Source: Micromonospora halophytica
Lineage (GTDB): Bacteria > Actinomycetota > Actinomycetes > Mycobacteriales > Micromonosporaceae
Reading direction: 5' to 3'
NCBI RefSeq assembly: GCF_900090245.1
Contig: NZ_FMDN01000004.1
Location: forward strand, 80,169 to 144,168
DNA: 64,000 nt
A model generated the notes under the pieces. That model worked only from the letters and a program-made list of their open reading frames with translations. It was not told the origin of the DNA and did no database searches. The position numbers were made by a program, and so were the translations under genes. How positions within the stretch are numbered: the stretch's first letter is position 1; each line of letters begins with the position of its first letter. Shown here piece by piece: positions 48,175-56,675 of the stretch.

Positions 48175-48185
48175 GGGAGGATGGC

Positions 48186-48884
48186 TCAGGCGACCGGGGT
48201 GACCTGCCCCGGCGGCAACTCGACCAGGATGGTGTCGTCCACGTCGTACCCGATCCGGTCGACGACCCGGACGACGCCGCTGACCTGGCCGGCGAGCCGG
48301 ACCGCGAGGTCGGCGGCGCTACGCCGGTCCAGACGGCCGTCCAGGGTGACCTCACCGCCGCGTACCTGCACGGTGACCAGCCCGTCGCGCACCGCCAGCA
48401 CCCGGCGCAGCACCTCCTGCACCACGTCCTCGCGGATCTCGGCGTCGGTGCGCAGATGCACGCGGAGCAGGTCGCTGCGGGTGACGATGCCGACCAGCCG
48501 GCCGAGGTCGTCGAGGACCGGCAGCCGTTTGACCGCTTCCCGGTCCATCAGCCGGGCCGCGGCCGGCAGGGTGGACTCGGGGAGCGTGGTGACGGCCGGC
48601 GCCGTCATCAGCTCCTTGGCCACCAGCGCGTCGGCCTTCTCCCGGGCGGTCCGCCGCCGCCGGCCCTCGAAGACCCGCCGCTCGTCGGGGTTGCCGGCCC
48701 GCTCGACCTTGTGCAGCAGGTCGGCCTCGGACACCACCCCCAGCACCCGACGGAAGCCGTCCACCACCGGCACGGCGCTGATCCCGCGCCGGATCAGCGT
48801 GTCGACGATCTGGCGGTACGGGGTCTCCTCGCCGACCGTCGCGACGTCCCGGGTCATCACGTCGCCCACCTGCCACGTCCTCAT
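48186..48884 (-). CDS. CBS-domain pair plus BON domain protein
   Basis: 232 residues from ATG at 48884 with GAGGAGG 5 nt upstream. Two CBS motifs (VGDVMTRDVATVGEETPY...VPVVDGFRRVLGVVSEADLL; AKELMTAPAVTTLPEST...LPVLDDLGRLVGIVTRSDLL) form a Bateman module for adenosine nucleotides; the C-terminal BON domain (about 160-225) has VQVRGGEVTLDGRL and VVRVVDRIGYDV. Cytosolic, probably an energy-state sensor. Divergent from the DoxX-like gene, with two DevR/OsdR-like boxes between them. Confidence 0.92.
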   Translation of the reverse strand: MRTWQVGDVMTRDVATVGEETPYRQIVDTLIRRGISAVPVVDGFRRVLGVVSEADLLHKVERAGNPDERRVFEGRRRRTAREKADALVAKELMTAPAVTTLPESTLPAAARLMDREAVKRLPVLDDLGRLVGIVTRSDLLRVHLRTDAEIREDVVQEVLRRVLAVRDGLVTVQVRGGEVTLDGRLDRRSAADLAVRLAGQVSGVVRVVDRIGYDVDDTILVELPPGQVTPVA

Positions 48885-48965
48885 CACGACCTCCTCGGAT
48901 GGTCTCCACTCCGACGCTACGACCGCGCTGAGCAGGCATGTCAGGGGCGGTGGGCCGGGCTGCGC

Positions 48966-49013
48966 GGGGCCGAAGGTCCCGTCCCGGAGGCCCTTTCCGG
49001 GGTCGAAGGTCCC
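48966..49013. promoter_or_regulatory. Two DevR/OsdR-like boxes in a divergent promoter
   Basis: The plus strand reads GGGGCCGAAGGTCCC at 48966-48980 and GGGGTCGAAGGTCCC at 48999-49013; the minus strand gives GGGACCTTCGGCC/GACC, matching the actinobacterial DevR/OsdR palindrome GGGACC-TTCG-GCCC. The centres are 33 bp apart, three helical turns, so dimers would sit on one face. No DevR gene is in the window. Confidence 0.65.
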
Positions 49014-49117
49014 GCCCCCGAACGGCCCGGTCGGCCCTGCTCGGCGAGGCGCCGCAGGGGTGAAATGAATGTGCCACCGGAAAGCGCGGTGCGAGGCAGA
49101 GAAGGGACGTGGGAACA

Positions 49118-49675
49118 ATGACCGCGACGATCGAGCGGAACACCACCGCCAGGACCATCGCTCCGGTGGCCGAAACCGAGACCACCCGCCAGCGTGCCGC
49201 CCGGTACCTCTGGGCCGGCACCCGGATCGCCCTCGGCTGGATCTTCCTCTGGGCGTTCCTCGACAAGGCCTTCGGCCTCGGTTACGCCACCGAAGCGAAG
49301 AATGCCTGGATCAACGGCGGCAGCCCGACCAAGGGGTTCCTGACCTTCGGCGCGGTCGGCCCGTTCAAGGGCATCTACAACGACATCGCCGGCGCCACCT
49401 GGGCCGACTGGCTCTTCATGATCGGTCTTGCGGGCATCGGTGTCGCCCTGATGCTCGGCATCGGGATGCGGATCGCCGCTGCGGCCGGCGCGCTGCTGCT
49501 GGTCCTGATGTGGACCGCCGTCCTGCCTCCCGAGAACAACCCCTTCATGGACGACCACCTGATCTACGCCGCGGTGCTCGCCGGTCTCGCCCTGGTCGGC
49601 GCGGAGAACACCTTCGGCCTCGGTCGGGCCTGGGGCAACCTGCCGATCGTCCGGAAGTACGGCTGGCTCAAGTGA
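49118..49675 (+). CDS. DoxX/TQO-small-subunit-like membrane protein
   Basis: 185 residues from ATG at 49118; a GTG at 49109 would add three residues but leaves poor spacing to GAAGGGAC. Four membrane helices: TRIALGWIFLWAFLDKAFGLGY, LFMIGLAGIGVALMLGIGM, AAGALLLVLMWTAVLPP and LIYAAVLAGLALVGAENTF. The DKxFGLGY...NPFMDDHLIYA pattern is typical of DoxX-like quinone-linked subunits. Probably a redox or electron-transfer accessory in the membrane. Its promoter region carries paired DevR/OsdR-like boxes, fitting induction under low oxygen or NO. Confidence 0.88.
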   Translation: MTATIERNTTARTIAPVAETETTRQRAARYLWAGTRIALGWIFLWAFLDKAFGLGYATEAKNAWINGGSPTKGFLTFGAVGPFKGIYNDIAGATWADWLFMIGLAGIGVALMLGIGMRIAAAAGALLLVLMWTAVLPPENNPFMDDHLIYAAVLAGLALVGAENTFGLGRAWGNLPIVRKYGWLK

Positions 49676-49686
49676 CCGAACGGATC

Positions 49687-49724
49687 CCGGAAGGGGCGCC
49701 ACCACCCGGTGGCGCCCCTTCCGG
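49687..49724 (+). terminator. Very strong hairpin terminator
   Basis: A 17-bp perfect stem, arms 49687-49703 and 49708-49724, loop ACCC, 11 nt after the DoxX-like stop. Confidence 0.9.
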
Positions 49725-49883
49725 CGTCTGCGGAACCGCGACGGGCGGCCTCGCAGACACCGTGCCCCGGGGTGTGGCCGGCATCGGCGGGACGCGATCG
49801 GGCAGGATCGACCTGGACCGGACGATGGACGGCCGTGGCCGCGCCGCAGGCGGGCCACCGCCACTACGGCAGGAGAGCAACAG

Positions 49884-50267
49884 ATGACCATGCCCCAGGC
49901 AGGCAAGCCCGAGGTCGGCCCGATCGAGGGCGCGCCCCCGGCCGAGCTCGTCATCGAGGACATCACCGTGGGCGAGGGCCCCGAGGCCCGGCCGGGTCAG
50001 CTGGCCGAGGTCCACTACGTCGGGGTCTCCCACTCCACCGGCCGGGAGTTCGACGCCTCCTGGAACCGGGGCGAGAGCTTCCAGTTCCCGCTCGGCGGCG
50101 GTCAGGTCATCGCCGGCTGGGACCAGGGTGTGGTCGGCATGAAGGTCGGCGGTCGCCGCCGGCTGACCATCCCGCCGCACCTGGGCTACGGCGCGCGGGG
50201 CGCCGGCGGCGTCATCAAGCCGAACGAGACCCTGGTCTTCGTCGTCGATCTGGTCGGCGTCCGCTGA
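49884..50267 (+). CDS. FKBP-type peptidyl-prolyl cis-trans isomerase
   Basis: 127 residues from ATG at 49884 with AGGAG 8 nt upstream. Single FKBP domain: GQLAEVHYVGVSHSTGREFDASWNRGESFQFPLGGGQVIAGWDQGVVGMKVGGRR, then LTIPPHLGYGARGAGGVIKPNETLVFVVDLVGV. Active-site aromatics (Y, F, D, W, Y) align with human FKBP12 positions as I recall them. No signal peptide, so a cytosolic folding helper. Monocistronic between two terminators. Confidence 0.95.
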   Translation: MTMPQAGKPEVGPIEGAPPAELVIEDITVGEGPEARPGQLAEVHYVGVSHSTGREFDASWNRGESFQFPLGGGQVIAGWDQGVVGMKVGGRRRLTIPPHLGYGARGAGGVIKPNETLVFVVDLVGVR

Positions 50268-50273
50268 CCGGCC

Positions 50274-50304
50274 GCGGGGTCGCCGGCCCGGCCGGCGGCC
50301 CCGC
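50274..50304. terminator. Bidirectional terminator
   Basis: GCGGGG-T-CGCCGGC (50274-50287) pairs with GCCGGCG-G-CCCCGC (50291-50304) with one wobble position, between convergent stops at 50267 and 50363. Confidence 0.65.
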
Positions 50305-50362
50305 GCACCCACCCGGCCCGCGCACCCACCCCGGCGGCGGCGGTCGGTGCCGGGACCGCCGG

Positions 50363-50761
50363 TCAGGCGCAGGCGGCCAGTTCGCTGCGCCGGCAGGGCC
50401 CGGCCGGCGTGGTCGTCACCACCGGGATCACCCGGTGCACGCCGGTGGCGCGCAGCACCCGCCACACCACCGGATCAGGGTCGACCAGCACCAGCTCCCC
50501 GCCGCGGGCCCGCACCCGCAGCCGCGCGGCGAGCAGCGCCCGGACGCCGGCCGCGGAGAGGAGCCGGACCCCGGAGAGGTCGACCCGGAGCACCGGTCGG
50601 GCCGGGGCGGCCCAGAGCGCCGCCCGCAACTCGCCGACCGAGGCGAGGTCGATCTCGCCGGCCACCCGTACCTCGACCGCGTCGTCACCCACGCCGAGCT
50701 GCACGTGGAGTCGGTCATCGCGCTGTCCCATACGGACGAATCTAGCCCCGCCCTCCGACAT
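50363..50761 (-). CDS. STAS-domain anti-sigma-factor antagonist-like protein
   Basis: 132 residues from ATG at 50761 (AGGG 6 nt upstream); ATG at 50731 is an alternative. STAS fold: VEVRVAGEIDLASVGELRAALW, VLRVDLSGVRLLSAAGVRALLA and GGELVLVDPDPVVWRVLRATGV. The usual phosphorylatable serine follows an Asp (DS); here the loop is LSAAG, with Ser in that position, so phospho-control may be kept. Partner anti-sigma kinase not present locally. The C terminus has two cysteines (PCRRSELAACA). Confidence 0.85.
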   Translation of the reverse strand: MSEGGARFVRMGQRDDRLHVQLGVGDDAVEVRVAGEIDLASVGELRAALWAAPARPVLRVDLSGVRLLSAAGVRALLAARLRVRARGGELVLVDPDPVVWRVLRATGVHRVIPVVTTTPAGPCRRSELAACA

Positions 50762-50900
50762 TTCCGCCCTGCCGCCGATCGAATCCGGGTACACCCCGGG
50801 TAGTCCCCGAGACCGTCTGCGGCTCCTCCCTCAGGAGGAGACGCGCCACGACACGCCTCCCGGTCGGGCGGAACGCGGATCCGCAGGTGAGAATGGTCCG

Positions 50901-51926
50901 ATGGTCGTACCGCGCCAGCGCCAGCGCCCGCCCCGCATGATCCGGCCCGTCCGCGAGCCGGCCACCGTCCCGCCGCCGCTGGACGGGGCGTGGGCCGCCA
51001 CCGACCGGCGGCTCGACCACGCCGAGGTGCTGCCCCTGCCGGCCGGCGCGTACGGCCCCGAGGACGTGCTCGTCGACCCCGACGGCCGGGTGGTCAGCGG
51101 CGACGAGGACGGCCGGCTCTGGTGGTGGCCCGCCGACGCGCCCGCCGGCACCACGCCCCAGCTGCTCGCCGAGACCGGGGGCCGGCCCCTCGGCATCGAG
51201 CTGGACCCGGTCGACGGCAGCCTGGTGGTCTGCGACGCGTACCGGGGACTGCTCCGGGTCACCGCCGACGGGGCCGTACGGGAGCTGACCGGCACCGCTG
51301 TCCCGGTGCACCTGCCCGACAACGCCACGGTCGCTCGTGACGGCGCCATCTACTTCACCGACAGCTCCGACCGCTGGCCGCTCTCGCACTGGAAGCACGA
51401 CCTGCTGGAGCACCGCCCCAACGGGCGGGTGCTGGCGTACGACCGCCGGAGCAGGCGCACCGAGGTGGTGGCCGAGGGGCTCTACTTCCCCAACGGCGTC
51501 GCCCTGACGCCGGACGAGTCGGCGTTGATGCTGGTCGAGACGAGCACCCACCGGCTGGTCCGGGTCTCCCTGCCCGACGGCGCGGTCACCGTGCTGACCG
51601 ACCTGCCGGCGTACCCCGACAACCTGACCGCCGTCGGCGACGGCACCTACTGGATCGCGCTGCCCAGCCCCCGGCTGCCGGTGGTCGAGCGGCTGCTGCC
51701 GCACCCACGGCTGCGGCAGCTGGTGGCCATGCTGCCCGACGCGGTACGACCGCAGCCGCAGAAGTACGGGCTGGTCGCCCTGGTCGACGGCGACGGGACG
51801 GTGCTGCGGACCCTGCACGGCCCGGGCGGGGCGTACTGGATGATCACCGGGGTCCGGCAGTACGGCGACCGGCTCTGGCTGGGCAGCCTGATCGGTGCTG
51901 GCATCGCCCGCGTCGACCTGGGCTGA
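50901..51926 (+). CDS. SMP-30/strictosidine-synthase-like beta-propeller protein
   Basis: 341 residues from ATG at 50901. Six-bladed propeller motifs: GPEDVLVDPDGRVVSGDEDGRL, GRPLGIELDPVDGSLVVCDAYRGLLRV, the metal-binding-type AIYFTDSSDRWPLSHWKHDLLEHRPNGRVLAYDR, and EGLYFPNGVALTPDESALMLVETSTHRLVRV. These blocks match the strictosidine synthase-like/gluconolactonase family, which hydrolyses lactones or esters. No signal peptide, so cytosolic. Substrate unknown; monocistronic. Confidence 0.9.
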   Translation: MVVPRQRQRPPRMIRPVREPATVPPPLDGAWAATDRRLDHAEVLPLPAGAYGPEDVLVDPDGRVVSGDEDGRLWWWPADAPAGTTPQLLAETGGRPLGIELDPVDGSLVVCDAYRGLLRVTADGAVRELTGTAVPVHLPDNATVARDGAIYFTDSSDRWPLSHWKHDLLEHRPNGRVLAYDRRSRRTEVVAEGLYFPNGVALTPDESALMLVETSTHRLVRVSLPDGAVTVLTDLPAYPDNLTAVGDGTYWIALPSPRLPVVERLLPHPRLRQLVAMLPDAVRPQPQKYGLVALVDGDGTVLRTLHGPGGAYWMITGVRQYGDRLWLGSLIGAGIARVDLG

Positions 51927-51939
51927 CCCGCCACGACCG

Positions 51940-51969
51940 CGACCGGCCCGCCGCCCGGCGGGCCGGTCG
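51940..51969. terminator. Bidirectional terminator
   Basis: A 13-bp perfect stem, arms 51940-51952 and 51957-51969, loop GCCC, between convergent stops at 51926 and 51996. Confidence 0.85.
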
Positions 51970-51995
51970 TACCGGCCGTTCCTCCCCCTGCGGTG

Positions 51996-53270
51996 TCAGC
52001 CGCCGCTGGCCGACGGCCCCGGCGCGGGCGACGAGCCGCCCGCCACCGCGCCCGGGTGCCCGTGGCCCAGGGCGGGCGCCGGCTTGAGACCCGGCGGCAC
52101 GGGCAGCGCGCTGCCCCTGACGAACTCGTCCCAGCTGACGTTCCAGGCCGTCCAGCCGTTGCCGGGTTCCAACTGCACCTCGGTGCCCTTCACCGTGATC
52201 AGGTCACCGACCTGGGTGACGCCCATCAGCCAGTCGGCGGCCGAGGACGAGATGTTGGCGCAGCCGTGCGAGACGTTGGTGTTGCCCTGGTCCCCCTCCG
52301 ACCACGGCGCGGCGTGGATGAACTCGCCGCCCCAGGTGTAGCGCTGGGCGTCCTCGACGTCGACCACGTAAGGATCGGCCGAGCCCCGGGTGTCGAAGGT
52401 CGTCTGCTGGAACTTCTCCATGATCACCATCTTGCCGCTGGAACTCGGCGTACTCGCCTTGCCGAGGCTCACCGGGATCTTGCGGACCAGCCGGTGGTCC
52501 TGGAAGACCGACATCTGCTTGGTGGCGTTGTCGATCTCGAGGGCCACCTGACGGCCGATCTTCGAGGTCGCCTTGCGATCGTCGTCGCCGACGTACTCCT
52601 TGCCGATCGGCAGGCCCTCCAGCGCCGAACGGACGCTGATCTTCGTACCCGGCTTCCAGAAGTCCGGGGCCCGGTAGTAGACCTGACTGCCGTCCTCCAG
52701 CCACGACCAGGTGCCCGGCTGCGGCGGATCGGTCTTGACGAACAGTCGGCGCTGCACCGCCGCCCTGGCCTCCTTCGGAATTCCCGGATCGAATGCGACC
52801 GTCACCGGCATCGCCGTGCCGTACGTCTGGTTGCCGGTGAAATAGAGGGTGCTGGTGATTGCCTGCTTGTTCGACTTCGGCGCCGTGGTGAACGTCGTCC
52901 GTTTCACCGTGGTACGCCCCGACGCGCCGGTCGCGGTCACCTCGGCGGTGTAGGTCCGCCCGTTCTCCAGCGGGGTGCCCGGCACCCAACTGGAACCGTC
53001 CTCCCTCGGCTCCCCCGTGACCTTCCTGCCCTGGTCGTCGGTGAGCGTGACGGTCGTGACCTTTCCCCCGGTCACGCTGGTGCCGACCTCCGCGCTGATG
53101 GGCACGTCCCTGGTCCGGTCGACCGGGCTGAGCGTGACCGCCAGGTCCTCCGCCGCCCGTCCGGGCGCCGACCCCTCGGCCGGCTTCCGTTCGGCGGTGC
53201 AACCGCCGAGGATCAACGGTGTGGCTGCGATGGTCACCGCGAATAGCGTCAATCGCCGCCTCACGTCCAT
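51996..53270 (-). CDS. L,D-transpeptidase lipoprotein
   Basis: 424 residues from ATG at 53270. Residues 1-24 are a lipoprotein signal with lipobox LILGGC. Two Ig-like domains follow (about 45-240), as in mycobacterial LdtMt2-type enzymes. The YkuD catalytic domain (about 245-375) ends with the active-site motif VSHGCANISSSAADWL (catalytic Cys; typical enzymes have SHGCVRM/N). The C-terminal tail is Pro/Gly-rich. It forms 3-3 cross-links or attaches proteins to peptidoglycan outside the membrane. Its promoter lies in 53271-53429. Confidence 0.94.
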   Translation of the reverse strand: MDVRRRLTLFAVTIAATPLILGGCTAERKPAEGSAPGRAAEDLAVTLSPVDRTRDVPISAEVGTSVTGGKVTTVTLTDDQGRKVTGEPREDGSSWVPGTPLENGRTYTAEVTATGASGRTTVKRTTFTTAPKSNKQAITSTLYFTGNQTYGTAMPVTVAFDPGIPKEARAAVQRRLFVKTDPPQPGTWSWLEDGSQVYYRAPDFWKPGTKISVRSALEGLPIGKEYVGDDDRKATSKIGRQVALEIDNATKQMSVFQDHRLVRKIPVSLGKASTPSSSGKMVIMEKFQQTTFDTRGSADPYVVDVEDAQRYTWGGEFIHAAPWSEGDQGNTNVSHGCANISSSAADWLMGVTQVGDLITVKGTEVQLEPGNGWTAWNVSWDEFVRGSALPVPPGLKPAPALGHGHPGAVAGGSSPAPGPSASGG

Positions 53271-53429
53271 GTTCGGCCCCCCATTTCCGCTTCCCTTGGC
53301 CACATTCTGTACGGCGTTTCCGCCGGCGCGGCGCTCTTTCGCGGGAATTGCTCGGAAACGGGCGGGCATTTGGTCGTACGTGTGCTGGCAGATCGCCGTA
53401 AGGGGTGGACGTCCCGGTTCGGCGTGGCT

Positions 53430-53453
53430 GGCACGGCCCGTACCGGCCGTGCC
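53430..53453 (-). terminator. Hairpin terminator after the beta-helix gene
   Basis: GGCACGGCC (53430-53438) pairs perfectly with GGCCGTGCC (53445-53453), loop 6 nt, 3 nt past the stop codon. Confidence 0.65.
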
Positions 53454-53455
53454 GG

Positions 53456-55135
53456 TCAGTCCCAGTCCTCGTCGCCGTGGTTGCGGTCCCACCGGCCGCC
53501 GACCGGCGGGGTGTCCAGCCGGACGGCGCCTTCGACGTTGCCGGCGAAGTCGTTGTCCTCGACCCGGCAGGACACGCAGCTGCCCCGGTCGGTGATCCAG
53601 AGTCCGTGGGTCTGGGTCCGCTCGTCGTGGTGGTCCCAGACCCGGTTGCCCCGGATCGTCGCCGAGTCGATCGGCGCGTCGATGGTGATCCCGGCGCGGA
53701 CGGTGGCCGCCGCCGGCAGCTCGTACCGCGCCCCGGGCGGTGGGGTGTCGGCGCTCCACGCGGTGAACGAGTCGGGACGGATCGGGGCGAGGCTGAGCTC
53801 GGTCGCATCGTTGGCGGCCACCACCGCGATCCGGTCACCGACCCGGACGACCTTGCCCCGGTGCCCGTCGTGCTGCCAGTTCGCGTGGCGGTCCACGACC
53901 AGCTTCTCGGTGTAGCGCACCGAGTCCCCGCCACCGGACTCGGCGCCCGCGCACTGCCGCCCGTTGCCGCGGATCCGGTTGTTGATCAGCATGGCGTCCC
54001 GGACCGGCCGGTCGATGCGGATGGCGTCGCCGCTGTTGCCGTAGAAGTCGTTGCTCTCGATGACGATCTCGCGGGCGTGCTCCTGATCCCGCTCCTCGAT
54101 GCCCAGGCTGCGCTGGTGGTACCCGTAGCGACCGTTGCCGCTGATCCGGTTGCCCCGGATGGTGTACGGGCCGGGGGTGTTGCCGATGCTCACGCCGTCA
54201 CGGATGTTGCCGTCGATCACACAGTCGGTGAGGATGCCGCCCCGTCCGGCCGTGTGGGTGGTGCCCTTGGCCGAGACGTGGAAGCCGGCCTCCAGGTTGC
54301 CGGTCATGGTGCAGGCGGAGACGATCAGCCCGTTGGCGCCCCAGTCGGAGATGCCGAACCGGTTGCCCTGCGCGTGGCAGCCGATGATCCGGATGCCCCG
54401 CGGCCGCAGGCCGCCGCTCTGCTGCAACTCCAGGAAGATGCCGTTCGTGGCGTTGCCGACCGCCGAGCAGTTGATCACGTTGAGCCGCTCGACGCTGCCC
54501 CACCCGCCGATACCGATACCAATGCCCGCACCGCCCATCTCGGTGCCGTTGTCCAGCCGCCCGCAGCCGACCACCAGCACCCCGTCGACCAGCGTGTCCT
54601 GGAGGAAATCGCAGCCCAGCCCGGTCGCGGCGGTGTGGTGGATGTAGAGGTTGCGGAACACGCCCCGCGCGACGTACTGCAACCCGAGCCCTTTGGCCAG
54701 CGGGTTGTACTCGGCCGACGAGACCCCGGAGCCGTCGATCTCGAAGTCGGCGAAGGTGCAGTAGGCCAGGTGCCGCTCGGGGTCCGCCCCGTGCTGCTGG
54801 GCGGTGTAGTAGGCCAGCGGGACCGGGTCGGCGCGGTTGCCGGCGTTGCTGAGCACGAACCGGGTCGCGCCGGGACCGGCGCCGATCAGGGAGACCCCGC
54901 TGCGCCAGACCGTCCCGGAGTCCCGGATCGAGTACACCCCGGGCGGGCAGTAGATCACCCGGGCCCGCCCGTCCGCCGCGTACGCGTCACCGAGCCGGTC
55001 GACCAGCGCGGCGAACGCGGGCTGGTCGTTGGTGCACCCGTCGCCCGTCATCCCGTGCTCGCGCGCGTCGCACATCAGCGGTGCGCCGGCGACCGGGTGC
55101 CGCCGCACGCCGCCGGGCACGTTCGGGTGAGCCAT
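53456..55135 (-). CDS. Right-handed parallel beta-helix protein (pectate-lyase-3-like)
   Basis: 559 residues from ATG at 55135 with GGGAGGAACCG just upstream. The N-terminal part resembles pectate_lyase_3 capping (TNDQPAFAALVDRLG, VIYCPPGVYSIRDSG). A long run of beta-helix coils follows with N/G-x-I/V-x2-N patterns (GIRIIGCHAQGNRFGI, LIVSACTMTGNLEAGF, YTIRGNRISGNGRYGY, IVIESNDFYGNSGDAI). No signal peptide is seen although such proteins usually act outside the cell; export may be non-classical or the target intracellular. Alternative use as a structural scaffold. Substrate unknown. Confidence 0.87.
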   Translation of the reverse strand: MAHPNVPGGVRRHPVAGAPLMCDAREHGMTGDGCTNDQPAFAALVDRLGDAYAADGRARVIYCPPGVYSIRDSGTVWRSGVSLIGAGPGATRFVLSNAGNRADPVPLAYYTAQQHGADPERHLAYCTFADFEIDGSGVSSAEYNPLAKGLGLQYVARGVFRNLYIHHTAATGLGCDFLQDTLVDGVLVVGCGRLDNGTEMGGAGIGIGIGGWGSVERLNVINCSAVGNATNGIFLELQQSGGLRPRGIRIIGCHAQGNRFGISDWGANGLIVSACTMTGNLEAGFHVSAKGTTHTAGRGGILTDCVIDGNIRDGVSIGNTPGPYTIRGNRISGNGRYGYHQRSLGIEERDQEHAREIVIESNDFYGNSGDAIRIDRPVRDAMLINNRIRGNGRQCAGAESGGGDSVRYTEKLVVDRHANWQHDGHRGKVVRVGDRIAVVAANDATELSLAPIRPDSFTAWSADTPPPGARYELPAAATVRAGITIDAPIDSATIRGNRVWDHHDERTQTHGLWITDRGSCVSCRVEDNDFAGNVEGAVRLDTPPVGGRWDRNHGDEDWD

Positions 55136-55199
55136 CGGTTCCTCCCCTCGATGACCGGGCTCGCATTCCCGGTCCGCGCGGGGGGAAACAGGGACACCC

Positions 55200-55237
55200 G
55201 GCGTCCCGGCACCGAGGGTGGACGGTGCCGGGACGCC
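55200..55237 (-). terminator. Terminator of the branched-chain dehydrogenase operon
   Basis: A 15-bp perfect stem, arms 55200-55214 and 55223-55237, loop 8 nt, 10 nt beyond the E2 stop. Confidence 0.88.
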
Positions 55238-55247
55238 GGGGGCGGAT

Positions 55248-56675
55248 TCAGACGTTGGCGACCAGCAGCGCCGGCTGCTCGACGCAGTCGGCGACGTGCC
55301 GCAGGAAGCCCCCGGCCACCCCGCCGTCGCAGACCCGGTGGTCGAAGGTGAGGCTGAGCTGCGTCACCTTGCGCACCGCGAGCTGCCCGTCGACCACCCA
55401 GGGCTTGTCCACGATCCGGCCCACCCCGAGCAGCGCCGCCTCCGGGTGGTTGATGATCGGGGTGGAGCCGTCCACCCCGAACACTCCGTAGTTGTTCAGG
55501 GTGAAGGTGCCGCCGGTGAGCCGGGCCGGCGGCAGCGTGCCGGCCCGCGCGGCCGCGGTGGTCTCCGCCAACGCGGCGGCCAACTCCCGGGTGGTGAGCC
55601 GCTGGGCGTCGCGCAGCACCGGCACCAGCAGGCCCCGGTCGGTCTGCGCGGCGATGCCCAGGTGCACCCCGGCCGACTGGACGATCCGCTGCCCCTCGGT
55701 GTCGACGTGCGCGTTGAGCTGCGGGTACCTCCGAAGCCCGCTGAGGCAGATCCGGGCCAGCAGGGCCAGCACGCTCACCGGGGCGTCCGGGGTGGCCGCG
55801 TTGATCGCCGCCCGGGTCTCCAGCAGGCCGGTGGCGTCCACGTCGACCCAGATGGTCACCTCGGGGATCTCCCGCCGGCTGCGGGAGAGCTTGTCGGCGA
55901 TCACCTTGCGGATGCCGGTGAGCGGGATGACCACGTCACCGTCGCCGGCCGGGGCGAGGCCGACGTGGGCCTGTCCGGTATCCGGCACGGCGGCGAGCCG
56001 GGCCGCCGGGGCGGCCGTCGCGGCCTCCACGTCGGCGCGACGGATCACTCCGCCGGTGCCGGTGCCGCGCAGCGTCGCCAGGTCGACGCCGCGCTCCTTC
56101 GCCAGCCGGCGCACGATCGGCGAGATGACCAGCGGGGCTGGCCCGCCGGCCGGCGCAGCGCCACCGGGGGCCGGCGCGGTCGGCCCGCCCGGCGTCGTCC
56201 GGCCGGTGCCCTCCGCCGAGCCGACACCGGCAGGGACGCCGGTCGAGGCGGGCACGCGATCGTCGGTCTCGGGGGCGATCGCCAGCCGGGGCCGGCGGCG
56301 CCGCCGGCCCGAGCCGCCGTGCCCGGTGCCGTACCCGATCAGCACGTTGCCGGAGCCGGCCCGTTCCTCCTCGCGGTAGGTGGCGTGCCCGGCGGGCTCC
56401 TGGTCGTCGGGGCCCGCACCGCCCAGCGGCGCGACGGTGATCAGCGGCTGGCCGACCGGACGGACCTCGCCCGCCGCGCCGTGCAGGGCGACCACCCGAC
56501 CGGCGTACGGGCAGGGCACGTCGACGACGGCTTTGGCTGTCTCCACCTCCACCACGGTCTGGTCCACGGTGACCACGTCACCGACGGCCACCCGCCACTC
56601 GACGATCTCGGCCTCGCTCAGCCCCTCCCCCAGGTCCGGCAGGAGGAAGACCTGGACCCGCTCCACCGTGGTCAT
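55248..56675 (-). CDS. Dihydrolipoamide acyltransferase, E2 of branched-chain 2-oxoacid dehydrogenase
   Basis: 475 residues from ATG at 56675, overlapping the E1-beta stop (ATGA). Lipoyl domain about 5-80 with the lipoylated lysine in EVETAKAVVDV. A long Gly/Pro/Arg linker follows (about 95-190), then the E1/E3-binding PSBD (ISPIVRRLAKERGVDLATLRGTGTGGVI) and the catalytic acyltransferase domain (about 235-475), where FDHRVCDGG supplies the HxxxDG active site. It transfers branched acyl groups to CoA. E3 is not encoded here and must come from elsewhere. Confidence 0.92.
   Translation of the reverse strand: MTTVERVQVFLLPDLGEGLSEAEIVEWRVAVGDVVTVDQTVVEVETAKAVVDVPCPYAGRVVALHGAAGEVRPVGQPLITVAPLGGAGPDDQEPAGHATYREEERAGSGNVLIGYGTGHGGSGRRRRRPRLAIAPETDDRVPASTGVPAGVGSAEGTGRTTPGGPTAPAPGGAAPAGGPAPLVISPIVRRLAKERGVDLATLRGTGTGGVIRRADVEAATAAPAARLAAVPDTGQAHVGLAPAGDGDVVIPLTGIRKVIADKLSRSRREIPEVTIWVDVDATGLLETRAAINAATPDAPVSVLALLARICLSGLRRYPQLNAHVDTEGQRIVQSAGVHLGIAAQTDRGLLVPVLRDAQRLTTRELAAALAETTAAARAGTLPPARLTGGTFTLNNYGVFGVDGSTPIINHPEAALLGVGRIVDKPWVVDGQLAVRKVTQLSLTFDHRVCDGGVAGGFLRHVADCVEQPALLVANV

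Noticed and set aside
53456..55135. Prophage tailspike
   Set aside because: No other phage genes, composition matches neighbours, and the gene is flanked by ordinary chromosomal genes.
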